Shown one piece after another: positions 19,148-27,826 of a DNA stretch of 64,000 nucleotides. Made by a program: the position numbers and the translations under genes. The notes under the pieces are model-generated. The model saw nothing but the letters and a program-made list of their open reading frames with translations, was not told the DNA's origin and ran no database searches. Within the stretch, counting starts at the first letter, position 1, and every line of letters starts with the position of its first letter. The stretch covers positions 1,612,001-1,676,000 of the forward strand of contig OAPG01000003.1 in assembly GCA_900208305.1 (NCBI GenBank), written 5' to 3'. The stretch is from Melanopsichium pennsylvanicum. Its lineage: Eukaryota > Basidiomycota > Ustilaginomycetes > Ustilaginales.

Positions 19148-21061
19148 ATGGCTTCCGCAAGTATCGCCCTTGTGCCCTCCCCGGCATCCTTCAACGGCGC
19201 TCCTTACCTCTCCGAGTTGCCTCACATGCCCAACCTCGCCGGCACGGACGTAAAGCGTGCCCCTTTGGACAGCTTCCGACTCGCCATTGCCCAGCACGTC
19301 TCGTCCTCGCTCGATGTCGACATCAATGCCGCCCTTGCCGCTGTGGGCACTGGTAAGGTCGGTGACTATACCGTCGCTGTTCCTCGTTTCAAGCTGCCCG
19401 GTAAGCCCCAGGAGATCTCGGAGAAAGCGGCTGCTACTTTCCAGCCCAACGACTTCCTCTCCAAAGTAGAGGCAAAGGGTCCTTTCCTGCATTACTTCCT
19501 CAATGACAAAACTCTCATCAAGTTGACGCTTCAGACCGTCCACGTCATGACGCACGGCTATGGTGCTCCCCGTGACCAAGCCGGCAAAACCCAGCCATCC
19601 TATGGTACTAACCGTGACGGCGAGGGCAAGAACATAATTGTCGAATTCTCCTCTCCTAATATCGCCAAACCCTTCCACGCTGGCCACTTGCGATCCACCA
19701 TCATCGGCGCTTTCCTCTCCAACCTATACAACGCCAATGCATGGAACGTGCAAAAGTACAACTACCTCGGTGACTGGGGTAAGCAGTTCGGTCTGCTTGC
19801 CGTTGGATGGAAGATGTTTGGCGACGAGCAGAGGCTCCAGGAGGATGCTGTCAACACCCTTTTCGAGGTGTACGTCAAAATCAACCAGCTTGCCAGCGTC
19901 GAGGAGGATGGTCAGGGTGAAAGGATCCATGATGAGGCCCGACAATACTTCAAGGCCATGGAGGACGGTGACAAGGACGCGCTTGCCTTATGGCAAAAGT
20001 TCCGTGACCTTTCGATCAAAAAGTACATCGAGGTGTACAACCGATTGAACATTCAATTCGATGTCTATTCGGGTGAGTCGCAAGTCAAGAAGGAGAATCT
20101 CGACAAGTCGCTTGCACAGCTTCGAGAGATGGACTTTGTGTCCAAGGAGGAGAACGGTGCTACACTCGCCGACTTAACCAAGTACAAGCTCGAGAAGGTC
20201 GTCATTGAGCGAAAGGACGGCACGCCTCTGTATATCACAAGAGACATTGCCGCTGCGGCAGAGCGATACGCTACCAGCTTCAACGGAAATGGATTCGACA
20301 AGATGGTCTACGTCGTTGCTAGTCAGCAGGACCTCCACCTTGCTCAATTCTTCAAAGTGCTCGAGCTCATGGGTTACCCTTGGGCACAGAAGGACTCTTC
20401 GCGATTGCAGCATATCAACTTTGGCATGATCCTCGGCATGTCGACACGAAGGGGTACCGTTGTTTTCCTTGACAACATTCTCGACGAAACTCGCGACAAG
20501 ATGCACGAAGTAATGAAGGCCAACGAAGCCAAGTACGCTCAAGTCGAAGACCCGGAGCGCACCGCCGACATTGTGGGCATGACCGCTGTCAAGATCCAGG
20601 ACATGGCATCCAAGAGGATCAACAACTACAACTTTGACTGGGCTCGTATGTTGTCCTTTGAAGGAGACACTGGACCTTACCTCCAGTACAACCATGTTCG
20701 TCTCTGCTCTGTGGAGCGAAAGGCAAAGGAATCCGACAATCTCGAGCTGCCCACCGAAGACCTTGATCTCTCCACCATCAACTTGGATTTGATCACAGAA
20801 CCCAAGGCTAGGGATCTGATCATGCTCATCGCCCAGTGGCCCGACACAGTCAAGACTGCATTGAAGGATCACCAACCTTCGACCATCGTAACGTATGCGT
20901 TCCGATTGACCCACTTGATCTCGTCGTGCTGGGAATTCTTGCTAGTCAAGGGTCAGGAGAAGGATTTGGCCTTGGCTCGTCTTTTCGTCTTCCGATGCTG
21001 CAAGGATGTGCTTGGTTCGGCACTCCGATTGCTTACCATCACTCCTTTGGAGCGAATGTAA
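19148..21061 (+). CDS. RRS1: Arginyl-tRNA synthetase, probably cytosolic and mitochondrial
   Basis: 637 residues from the ATG at 19148, which sits in a strong context (ACCATGG). It charges tRNA-Arg with arginine and is a class I enzyme. The HIGH motif appears as FHAGHLRST (about 174-182), preceded by the family's EFSSPNIAKP. The KMSKS region appears as GMSTRRGTVVFLDN (about 430-443). The DALR anticodon-binding domain (about 515 onward) ends in LRLLTITPLERM, the normal C-terminus. An N-terminal eukaryotic Arg-tRNA synthetase domain (about 30-110) is present. The leader is described separately; if translated it would supply a mitochondrial presequence, as one gene often serves both compartments in fungi. 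Convergent with the Tti2-like gene after 153 bases. Confidence 0.96.
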   Translation: MASASIALVPSPASFNGAPYLSELPHMPNLAGTDVKRAPLDSFRLAIAQHVSSSLDVDINAALAAVGTGKVGDYTVAVPRFKLPGKPQEISEKAAATFQPNDFLSKVEAKGPFLHYFLNDKTLIKLTLQTVHVMTHGYGAPRDQAGKTQPSYGTNRDGEGKNIIVEFSSPNIAKPFHAGHLRSTIIGAFLSNLYNANAWNVQKYNYLGDWGKQFGLLAVGWKMFGDEQRLQEDAVNTLFEVYVKINQLASVEEDGQGERIHDEARQYFKAMEDGDKDALALWQKFRDLSIKKYIEVYNRLNIQFDVYSGESQVKKENLDKSLAQLREMDFVSKEENGATLADLTKYKLEKVVIERKDGTPLYITRDIAAAAERYATSFNGNGFDKMVYVVASQQDLHLAQFFKVLELMGYPWAQKDSSRLQHINFGMILGMSTRRGTVVFLDNILDETRDKMHEVMKANEAKYAQVEDPERTADIVGMTAVKIQDMASKRINNYNFDWARMLSFEGDTGPYLQYNHVRLCSVERKAKESDNLELPTEDLDLSTINLDLITEPKARDLIMLIAQWPDTVKTALKDHQPSTIVTYAFRLTHLISSCWEFLLVKGQEKDLALARLFVFRCCKDVLGSALRLLTITPLERM

Positions 21062-21214
21062 TACACATCACGGCCCCCATATTTTGTTGCTAGACATTTT
21101 TGCGATTACAAAGGTTGGTGTTGCACTACGACCTTTCTGCCCGAGAGCGTATCTTATGAACTCGAATGATTCCACCACAGAAACCGTGACTGGGCGTGAA
21201 TGCGTCAATGAATA

Positions 21215-23266
21215 CTAACAAGGCAAAAGGACTTCGAGTCGCTTTTCTAATCCAACCAATTCAGCCCAGCGGGGCGCGACCGATAGGTCGAAGTGCGACA
21301 ATCTGGCCATGAAAGTGGCAAGAGACTGCTCTAGCTGCTTCCATCTTTGGTCGGATTTTGCTTCCGTTTGAGTGGCGGAAGAGCGAAGTGGCGATTCCAG
21401 AGCGGAAATCCAACACTTTGCAATCGAGCTAAGGATCAAACTTGTGAAACGGCGAACTGGACCTGCTGGCAATGGTTGACTACCGAGCTTTGTTCCATCT
21501 GTGAGCGGGAAAAGTAGCCGACGTGCAAAAGCAACAACTTTGACCGTAATCGAGATCTGATCCGTGTGATCAAACGCAATGTTGCTGACCCAGCTGCGGA
21601 AGATCCAGTCAATGGTCACGTCCAAGAATCTCGCCATTCCACCTAATGCTTTACTCGTCTCCGCTCCTAGTGCGGGTGCGGCGAGGTCTTCTGCCAACAT
21701 AAGATATGCATCGCAAGTGACGATGACCAGTTCCCGTCCAAGCCGAGTGCTAGAAGGCGGAAGAGGTAAATACGACCAAGTGGACAGAATGCTTTCGGAA
21801 ACGAGCTTGAACAGTGCTTGCATGCGGCGTTGGCCACAGTCATCCGCCTGGTCTAGCGTGAGACCTGCATCTGTTGCGTCGCTGACAATTGAAGGCGCCT
21901 CAAAAGGATCCTGTCCAGGGAGACGATATGCGACGGGATGCGTGGTGAGCACGATCAATTGATGCAAAGCGCCGATGGAATGTGAGAGAAGTGCTGGAGC
22001 ATACGCTTCGTTATGTATGTAGGTGAGATTAATGTGAAGAGCCCGTTCGAGCAGGCTGCCTATGCCGGTTCGGAGTAGGATCTTGCCCAAGGAGATCTCT
22101 TGTCTCCTAACGTTGGATTGGTCTTGGCTCTTCTTGTCTCCAGTGCTTGGTCGTAGGAGCAGTTTATGCACGAGTAGCGTACCTCGCAATCGAAACCGTG
22201 GCTCCGGATGCTCCAAGAGAGTCAACAGCGGAGGCACTGTCAATGGCCACACCCCACTCCAATCACCCTCACTCTTCAGCTCCAAGTTGTCCAGACACCA
22301 TCCAAGCACATTCACACATCCCAAAGCTTCGTTACATTCTCTGACACTGTATTCCCTCTCCTCCGACTTCGCCCCAAAATATGCAGCAGCAGACGCTCGT
22401 AGATCCTCAGACAGGGCGACTGCGAATTTTCGTGGTGCGAGATTAGATGCATCGTTGTCCTCCGCAGCGCTTTCGAAGCGATGGTGCCCGAGATGAAAGT
22501 CCAGGCGCGAGACGAAGAGTGAGTCGTTGGACTGGGACTTCTTCCGGCCCGTATCGGCGTCAATTGAAGAGGTGATCGATGATGAAGAGGCGGAAGCGAC
22601 TTCACAGAAGATTGGTTTTATGTAGTCCACCAGAAGAGATTTGGCGATGGTCGTCCGTTTGGGAAAGATGCTGGCTGCAGGCATCTCATTGAGAGCGCAC
22701 AGAATCTTACGAGCTTCTGTTTGAGATGTTGCGCTGGTCCAGGTATCGTCTTGTGGCATTTCTGGCACATCTGCGAGATCAGAGCTGGTGTTGAAGAGCG
22801 TCGCGGCGAACGGCGATGGGATGTATCGCGCCACAGCACATACCACGTGTCCGAGCACGAGATTGACGACCTCCAGATCTGCTTCCGATGTGAGGTCGGA
22901 TGTATCGTTGGTATTGAATCGATCGAGCAATTGAGCCACTCGGGAGAGCAGTGTTGGCACAAGCTGCTCTTTCCACCGATGCAAAGCTGGATAATGCTCC
23001 TCTGAATGAATCCATGCCTGGCCGTCTGCGCGACCGAAGAGCGTGGGGATGGCAAGGAGCTGTGAGAGGGTGAAAAGCTCGCTAAGATTGCGCTGCAGGT
23101 CCTGATTGAGACTCAAGCAAGCGCCTTGAGGGATAATTGTAAGGTCAAAGTTGTAGCAGCAAGGCTGGGAGGAAGAGGCTGCGGGTTGCTGTGCTATGCT
23201 GACTCTGGGCAAGATGCCGACACCTACCGAGCCTGAGTAGAGGGACGATCTGGACAAAGTTACCAT
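21215..23266 (-). CDS. Tti2-like protein, TTT complex component (TEL2-interacting)
   Basis: 683 residues, largely helical. The region about 320-440 contains a cyclic run of motifs typical of Tti2: CVNVLGWCLDNLE, a Trp-rich WPLTVPPLLTLLEHPEPRFRLRGTLLVHKLL, then ILLRTGIGSLLERALHINLTYIHNE. In Tti2 proteins the corresponding order is 'WPLLIPPILTLVDD ... K-x-RG ... LL-x-RTGLG-x-x-F-x-x-AL', so the placement is reasonable. Tti2 acts with Tel2 and Tti1 to stabilise PI3K-like kinases (TOR, ATM, ATR families) together with Hsp90. The flanks are poorly conserved and the N-terminal 50 residues are low-complexity. No introns. It is divergent from mL53. Confidence 0.65.
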   Translation of the reverse strand: MVTLSRSSLYSGSVGVGILPRVSIAQQPAASSSQPCCYNFDLTIIPQGACLSLNQDLQRNLSELFTLSQLLAIPTLFGRADGQAWIHSEEHYPALHRWKEQLVPTLLSRVAQLLDRFNTNDTSDLTSEADLEVVNLVLGHVVCAVARYIPSPFAATLFNTSSDLADVPEMPQDDTWTSATSQTEARKILCALNEMPAASIFPKRTTIAKSLLVDYIKPIFCEVASASSSSITSSIDADTGRKKSQSNDSLFVSRLDFHLGHHRFESAAEDNDASNLAPRKFAVALSEDLRASAAAYFGAKSEEREYSVRECNEALGCVNVLGWCLDNLELKSEGDWSGVWPLTVPPLLTLLEHPEPRFRLRGTLLVHKLLLRPSTGDKKSQDQSNVRRQEISLGKILLRTGIGSLLERALHINLTYIHNEAYAPALLSHSIGALHQLIVLTTHPVAYRLPGQDPFEAPSIVSDATDAGLTLDQADDCGQRRMQALFKLVSESILSTWSYLPLPPSSTRLGRELVIVTCDAYLMLAEDLAAPALGAETSKALGGMARFLDVTIDWIFRSWVSNIAFDHTDQISITVKVVAFARRLLFPLTDGTKLGSQPLPAGPVRRFTSLILSSIAKCWISALESPLRSSATQTEAKSDQRWKQLEQSLATFMARLSHFDLSVAPRWAELVGLEKRLEVLLPC

Positions 23267-23436
23267 GACCTTTTCATAGATTCGTCCAGCTACACGAGTA
23301 TGCTTGACGAGTTGGAGTGCAAAAAGCTACTTGTATCATAAATTGTCGGCCTTCTTCAGGGTTTGTGGACCCTGTGTAACAGCGAATCTTCTCAAAAGAG
23401 TCACAGTGTCAATCACAGTCACGAGTGCCTGGACAT

Positions 23437-23478
23437 CTTCCGACTTCCGAATTAGTGCTTCCGACTTCCGAAATAGTG
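23437..23478. repeat. 21-bp tandem duplication in the Tti2/mL53 divergent promoter
   Basis: CTTCCGACTTCCGAATTAGTG (23437) is repeated immediately as CTTCCGACTTCCGAAATAGTG (23458), with one mismatch. Within each unit TTCCGA is itself doubled. It lies in the 350-base divergent spacer 23267-23616, which holds no gene. A protein-binding role is possible but not shown. Confidence 0.7.
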
Positions 23479-23616
23479 CTTCCTGATTTTCTTCTAACCC
23501 ACCTTTCACGTTTCATACATCGCTCAACCCTTGATCTTTACCACCTACCACTCTCCTCGCACACATTCTACGTCGACAGCCTCGTCTCACAGTGCTAGAA
23601 GAAACCGCAGCTCAAG

Positions 23617-24154
23617 ATGTCGATCGCAGCCGCATCTCTCAAACACATCACCGCAATGTCATTTGAATTTGCACCCTTGAGCGCATCTCAAGCCTCCCGC
23701 TCTATGCGTCTTCTCCTTGCCCGTCTCCCCACAAAACCTCCTATGCCCGGTATGGACTTGCCGGATATTTCAACAAAGACAGTCGCATCAGACGCTTTGC
23801 AGAAGGTCGAGATCACCTACAAGAATAAGGAGAAGCTGGTGCTCGATAGCAATGCTTCTGAGGTGCGGTTGACGGATCTGGTCAAGAAGGTACGTTCGCC
23901 GGATATCATTAAAACGGCATTGGTGCCGATTTCGAGCTTTCACTGACTCTGGCCCATATTTTAATTCTGAATCATCTGACTACTCTTCACGTATATCTCG
24001 GGTCCTTGTCGTTTCCCTGCTTCACTCTCCGTCAATTTTCGACAACTTCGACCCAACACATTGCTGCTGTGGTATCCATTCATTCGATTGCTGTTCCATT
24101 TTCCAGATCGAGGAGCCAGCACGAGCACTCCGACTCAAGGAGGAGGGACTCTAA
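23617..24154 (+). CDS. Mitochondrial large-subunit ribosomal protein mL53 (yeast Mrpl44), two exons
   Basis: Exons 23617-23889 and 24107-24154 give 106 residues. The donor is AAG|GTACGT (23890) and the acceptor is TTCCAG (24101-24106); splicing is in frame (phase 0). The second exon encodes IEEPARALRLKEEGL and then stops, so the final 15 residues are missed if the intron is read through. The body shows the mL53 pattern: a basic start, SQASRSMRLLLARLP, a short loop (PGMDLPDISTK), then KVEITYKNKEKLVLDSNASEVRLTDLVKK. The family's role is in the mitochondrial 54S ribosomal subunit. The first 25 residues are basic/hydroxylated and could act as a presequence. The intron is 217 nt. ATG at residue 14 is an alternative start. 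Identification rests on pattern, length and localisation signal. Confidence 0.78.
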
Positions 24155-24576
24155 GGACTTAGGGATGTCACCTTCTGCTTTTTCTCCAGCCACTGCTCTC
24201 GATCCCTCTGATCACGGAGCGAGCAGCTGCTCAACCCCGTGCTTTTCCTACCAGCGCTAACCGTTCCAGTGTAGACTCTGGAGGATTTGCATCTGTATTT
24301 GTACGGTATCTTGCACTTTCTCCACGCAGTATCGGTGGCTCTTTTCCCACCTCATGTGCTAGCTTATGATCTTCTTCGCGACTCAAATTCACCACAGAGT
24401 TCAAAGTAGTACTGAGCATGATCCAACATCTTCTTGGAGCGATCTCATAGCTGGACGTGCGCTGACGACTGGGCCATGTGAGCTCAACAGATCAGCCGCT
24501 TCGAGAACACAGTGTGATCATATGTGATTGGTGTCGAATGTGATACAAATACAAAAGAATGTCTTGCCACTGAGCA
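24155..24576. other. Convergent intergenic region
   Basis: 422 bases between the 3' ends of mL53 and YSH1. No gene or repeat is seen. Confidence 0.5.
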
Positions 24577-27219
24577 TTAAGACGAGCGGAGCATCTTCCT
24601 CGGCGGCTCATCTCCAAATTCGGGAATGGTGGCCAATTCACTGTGCTTGCCCTGGAACAATGCCGTACCCATCTGCTGTGGAAGATGGAAAGCGTCGCTG
24701 AGCGAGGTGAACGAGCGCAATGCGAGTGTGCACAGGTGCTGTACACGATTGCGGAATGATTCGGACGAGGCCAGAATGACCAGATTCTCAATGTCAATGA
24801 TTGCCTCTGCTTCGTCAAGGAAGACGCGCAAAGCGGGTCGCTGCGGTCCGTCGAAGAGTGAGGCTATCGAGACGGATGCTGATGGAGCTGAGTCTGTGAC
24901 TTCAGCTTCCGTGGATTCCGCTGGCGGGGCAAACTCGGTTTCGGCGGAGTCGGGGTCTGGCTTGACCGCTGTCATCTCCGCATCTGCTGCGTCTTCAAGC
25001 TTCTCATCCCCTTCAACAGCCGGAGCGGCGTTTACGTCCTTGGCATCTGCCCCGTCGACCTCCTCGCTTGCCGCTTCAGGAATGACGAGCTCCTCAACTT
25101 GACCGAAATGCGCTTCGAGGAACGCAGCCATGTGTTCCATCTTGGCAAGCTGGTATGCATCGCGACGTACAGTCTCGTTCGATGCATTTTTCGCCTTCGC
25201 CTCGCTCTCTGCCAGTAGCGCCGTCTCTGAAAAAGGATGTGCGAGGAATGCATCCGCGCTCTCTGGAGGTGTCAGTGCCTCCTGATCCTCGGTCGCCTCC
25301 ATCTCCTCTTCCGCTCCTACAGCTTTCTTTTCGTCATGATCATCAACATGGTCATGCTTGTGACTATGCATCGTCATCTTGACACTGCTAGGCGCACTGT
25401 CGATTCCTAGCAGTAAAGCGACGATACTGTCAGCAACCATGTCATTGGCAATGCTACTGACCCACTCCACCAACAACTCATGCTTTGCGCTCTGCCTAAC
25501 ATCCACCGCACCCATTATTCTGATCGTCCTCAACCCTTCTTCTGCATCCACACCTTCTTGCAGTCTTCCATACATGCCTTGGAGATGCCAGCGAACCATC
25601 TCCCAGCTGACAGCTAGCGCTACACGCTGACGTTGGATAATGGTGGAAGTGGACAGCCCGGTGAAGTCAGTGAGGTCCTTGGGATCGAGGATGGTGTAGG
25701 CAAAGTCTTTGGAGATGAGAAGACCGTCGACAATGTCACCTTGGGCAGGGGGTTTTGCGGCGATGGTTCCGATTGCCTTGGCTGTACGCTGGGCGCGGAA
25801 TTGGAGCGTAAGTGGTTCACAATTGCGAGGCGTGTGAATCTTGACATCTGACCCACGGGCTGTGAAACGTGCTTGGAGGGCAGCGCGGAGCTTGGACATG
25901 TTATTCTGCTCTCCGTGGACCAGGACGATATGCTGAGCTTTGATCTCATCTATGAAGCGCGAGTTCTGCGCAAAGTCGACATGGGCAGAGAAAGAAATGT
26001 AGTCGACCGACATGCGGCGAGGAATCTTCTGCCCGTTCATACCGATGATCTCATCGGGCTCGTTGAGGATGTTTCTCGCCATGGTGCCTTCGACGGAATA
26101 ACCAGAGACAATCAAGCCGTTTCGCTTATCGGGCGCCCATCTTTCGAGGAGCTCGCGGGACACACCGGACTGCATGAAACCAGGTGAGGCCATCATGACA
26201 CACGGTCCGCGATCTTCAAACTTTTCGAGGGAGCGCAGATTGGAGATGTGTTTGAAGACGAAGGGATTGTCCCGACGGTTGAAGCGGGTGCGAATGTGAT
26301 CGTTCATGGTGTGAATGTAGGTCTGATAGACCGAAATGCATTTCTTGGCGAGGGCCGAGGCGTAGTAGATGGGTACGCTGTGTAATTCGGGGTGCGCCGC
26401 CCAGTATTCGTCGAGCAACAGGAGGAGCTCTTGGGCTCTACCAAGAACGAAGACGGGCAGGAGCACACGACCGCCGCGTTTGATGATATGATGGATCTGA
26501 GAGGTGAAGCGATGCTCTTTGTCGAGTCGTGGTTCATGAGTCTGTGTGCCATATGTGGATTCGCAGATGAGAACGTCGGGTTTGACTGGAGGAATCTCTG
26601 CTTGGACGAGATGGCGATCTTCCTCACGACTAAAGTCACCTGTGTACAAGATGCGGAGACCAGCGATCTCGATGAGAAACATGCAAGCTCCTAGCACATG
26701 ACCTGCGTGATAGGCAGTGAAGCGGAGACCACCTGCAATCGATACGTCCTGATGGAAATCAACTGCTTCGATCTGGCGCCAGGACGCCAGCATCTCGTTC
26801 TCGTCGAATAGATTATCGTCGTTACCGGCATTACTGATACGGACAAAGTCGGACATGAGGAAGCGGTAAACTGCCTTGGTGGGATGGGTCATGTAAACTT
26901 TGCCGTGACCATCGCGGAAGTTTGTCTTTTCCATGATGTAGGTGAGAGCGGCGGCATGATCGAGGTGAAAGTGAGTGATGAGGATGGCATCTACGGTAGA
27001 CCAGTCGAGTTCATCAATGAAGGGAAGTGCTGCTATTCCGGTGAAAGCGGGATGGACACCAGTGTCGCACACGATGGTCTTGCCCTTGTAATTGAGGACA
27101 CAGCAAGATCGACCGACCTCTTGACCTGCGCCGAGCATCTCGATGATGAGCTGATCATCAGCGGAAGCCTGCAAAGCAACACTGCCGGCAGAGGACTGCG
27201 GTACAACGGAAGGCGCCAT
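24577..27219 (-). CDS. YSH1: Cleavage and polyadenylation endonuclease Ysh1/CPSF73
   Basis: 880 residues from the ATG at 27217-27219 (MAPSVVPQSS). A further in-frame ATG at 27322-27324 would add 35 residues absent from relatives. It is the endonuclease that cuts pre-mRNA before poly(A) addition. The metallo-beta-lactamase core shows LGAGQEVGRSC, the zinc motif THFHLDHAAAL (H83, H85, D87, H88), YHAGHVLGACMF and YTGDFSREEDRHL. The beta-CASP part shows SPGFMQSGVSRELLERWAP and VDYISFSAHVDF. The C-terminal CPSF73 domain carries two acidic, low-complexity insertions, at about 612-640 (with a His/Asp-rich HSHKHDHVDDHDEKK) and about 715-785, which make the protein about 100 residues longer than yeast Ysh1. 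Divergent from the TBC gene. Confidence 0.95.
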   Translation of the reverse strand: MAPSVVPQSSAGSVALQASADDQLIIEMLGAGQEVGRSCCVLNYKGKTIVCDTGVHPAFTGIAALPFIDELDWSTVDAILITHFHLDHAAALTYIMEKTNFRDGHGKVYMTHPTKAVYRFLMSDFVRISNAGNDDNLFDENEMLASWRQIEAVDFHQDVSIAGGLRFTAYHAGHVLGACMFLIEIAGLRILYTGDFSREEDRHLVQAEIPPVKPDVLICESTYGTQTHEPRLDKEHRFTSQIHHIIKRGGRVLLPVFVLGRAQELLLLLDEYWAAHPELHSVPIYYASALAKKCISVYQTYIHTMNDHIRTRFNRRDNPFVFKHISNLRSLEKFEDRGPCVMMASPGFMQSGVSRELLERWAPDKRNGLIVSGYSVEGTMARNILNEPDEIIGMNGQKIPRRMSVDYISFSAHVDFAQNSRFIDEIKAQHIVLVHGEQNNMSKLRAALQARFTARGSDVKIHTPRNCEPLTLQFRAQRTAKAIGTIAAKPPAQGDIVDGLLISKDFAYTILDPKDLTDFTGLSTSTIIQRQRVALAVSWEMVRWHLQGMYGRLQEGVDAEEGLRTIRIMGAVDVRQSAKHELLVEWVSSIANDMVADSIVALLLGIDSAPSSVKMTMHSHKHDHVDDHDEKKAVGAEEEMEATEDQEALTPPESADAFLAHPFSETALLAESEAKAKNASNETVRRDAYQLAKMEHMAAFLEAHFGQVEELVIPEAASEEVDGADAKDVNAAPAVEGDEKLEDAADAEMTAVKPDPDSAETEFAPPAESTEAEVTDSAPSASVSIASLFDGPQRPALRVFLDEAEAIIDIENLVILASSESFRNRVQHLCTLALRSFTSLSDAFHLPQQMGTALFQGKHSELATIPEFGDEPPRKMLRSS

Positions 27220-27826
27220 GACTGCTGTTCCTGGTTCCGTTTGAAGAAGAGTTGGTTGAAGCACAAGAAAGAACAATTGAGCATTGTCACAAAGAAGGAA
27301 AGGTTGCTCGAGAGGGTCCAACATATTAAAGTCAGGGTAGTGTCGATCGGGTCAAATTCCCGATCGATTCTGATGAGAGGGTGAATTTTGCTCCACTTTT
27401 TAAGACGGAAAAGGAGCGGAAAACGCGCTGCACAAACAACACAGAACCGAAGCAGTATGAAATCACAAATGAATACGGTCACCGAGCACAGAGATCAACA
27501 CTGCTTGAGTCATGGTGACACAAGTGTGACAGCCCTGATTCGACTTGGCTTCACACCTTGTGTCAATCATCATCTTGACTATCACACCGCTGTCACACAA
27601 TCATCACAGAGAGCGGCGTCCAACATTTGACAAACACAAAGTCAGCGGCCTTCAGCAACCCAACCAAAACAAACTTGCTGTCTTCACTCACAAACTTACA
27701 GTCGCCCCAATGCCATCAAGATCCTCATAAACTCACATTGCATTCTCAATAGCTCGATGCTTCGAGCCGCACATCCACCTCGCATCAGTGTATGACTGTG
27801 CTCACCACACCACACATATAGCAACG
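27220..27826. promoter_or_regulatory. Divergent promoter between YSH1 and the TBC Rab-GAP gene
   Basis: 607 bases between start codons, with no coding signal. GTCACACAA/TGTCACA-like words recur (about 27510-27605). No TATA box stands out. Confidence 0.4.
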
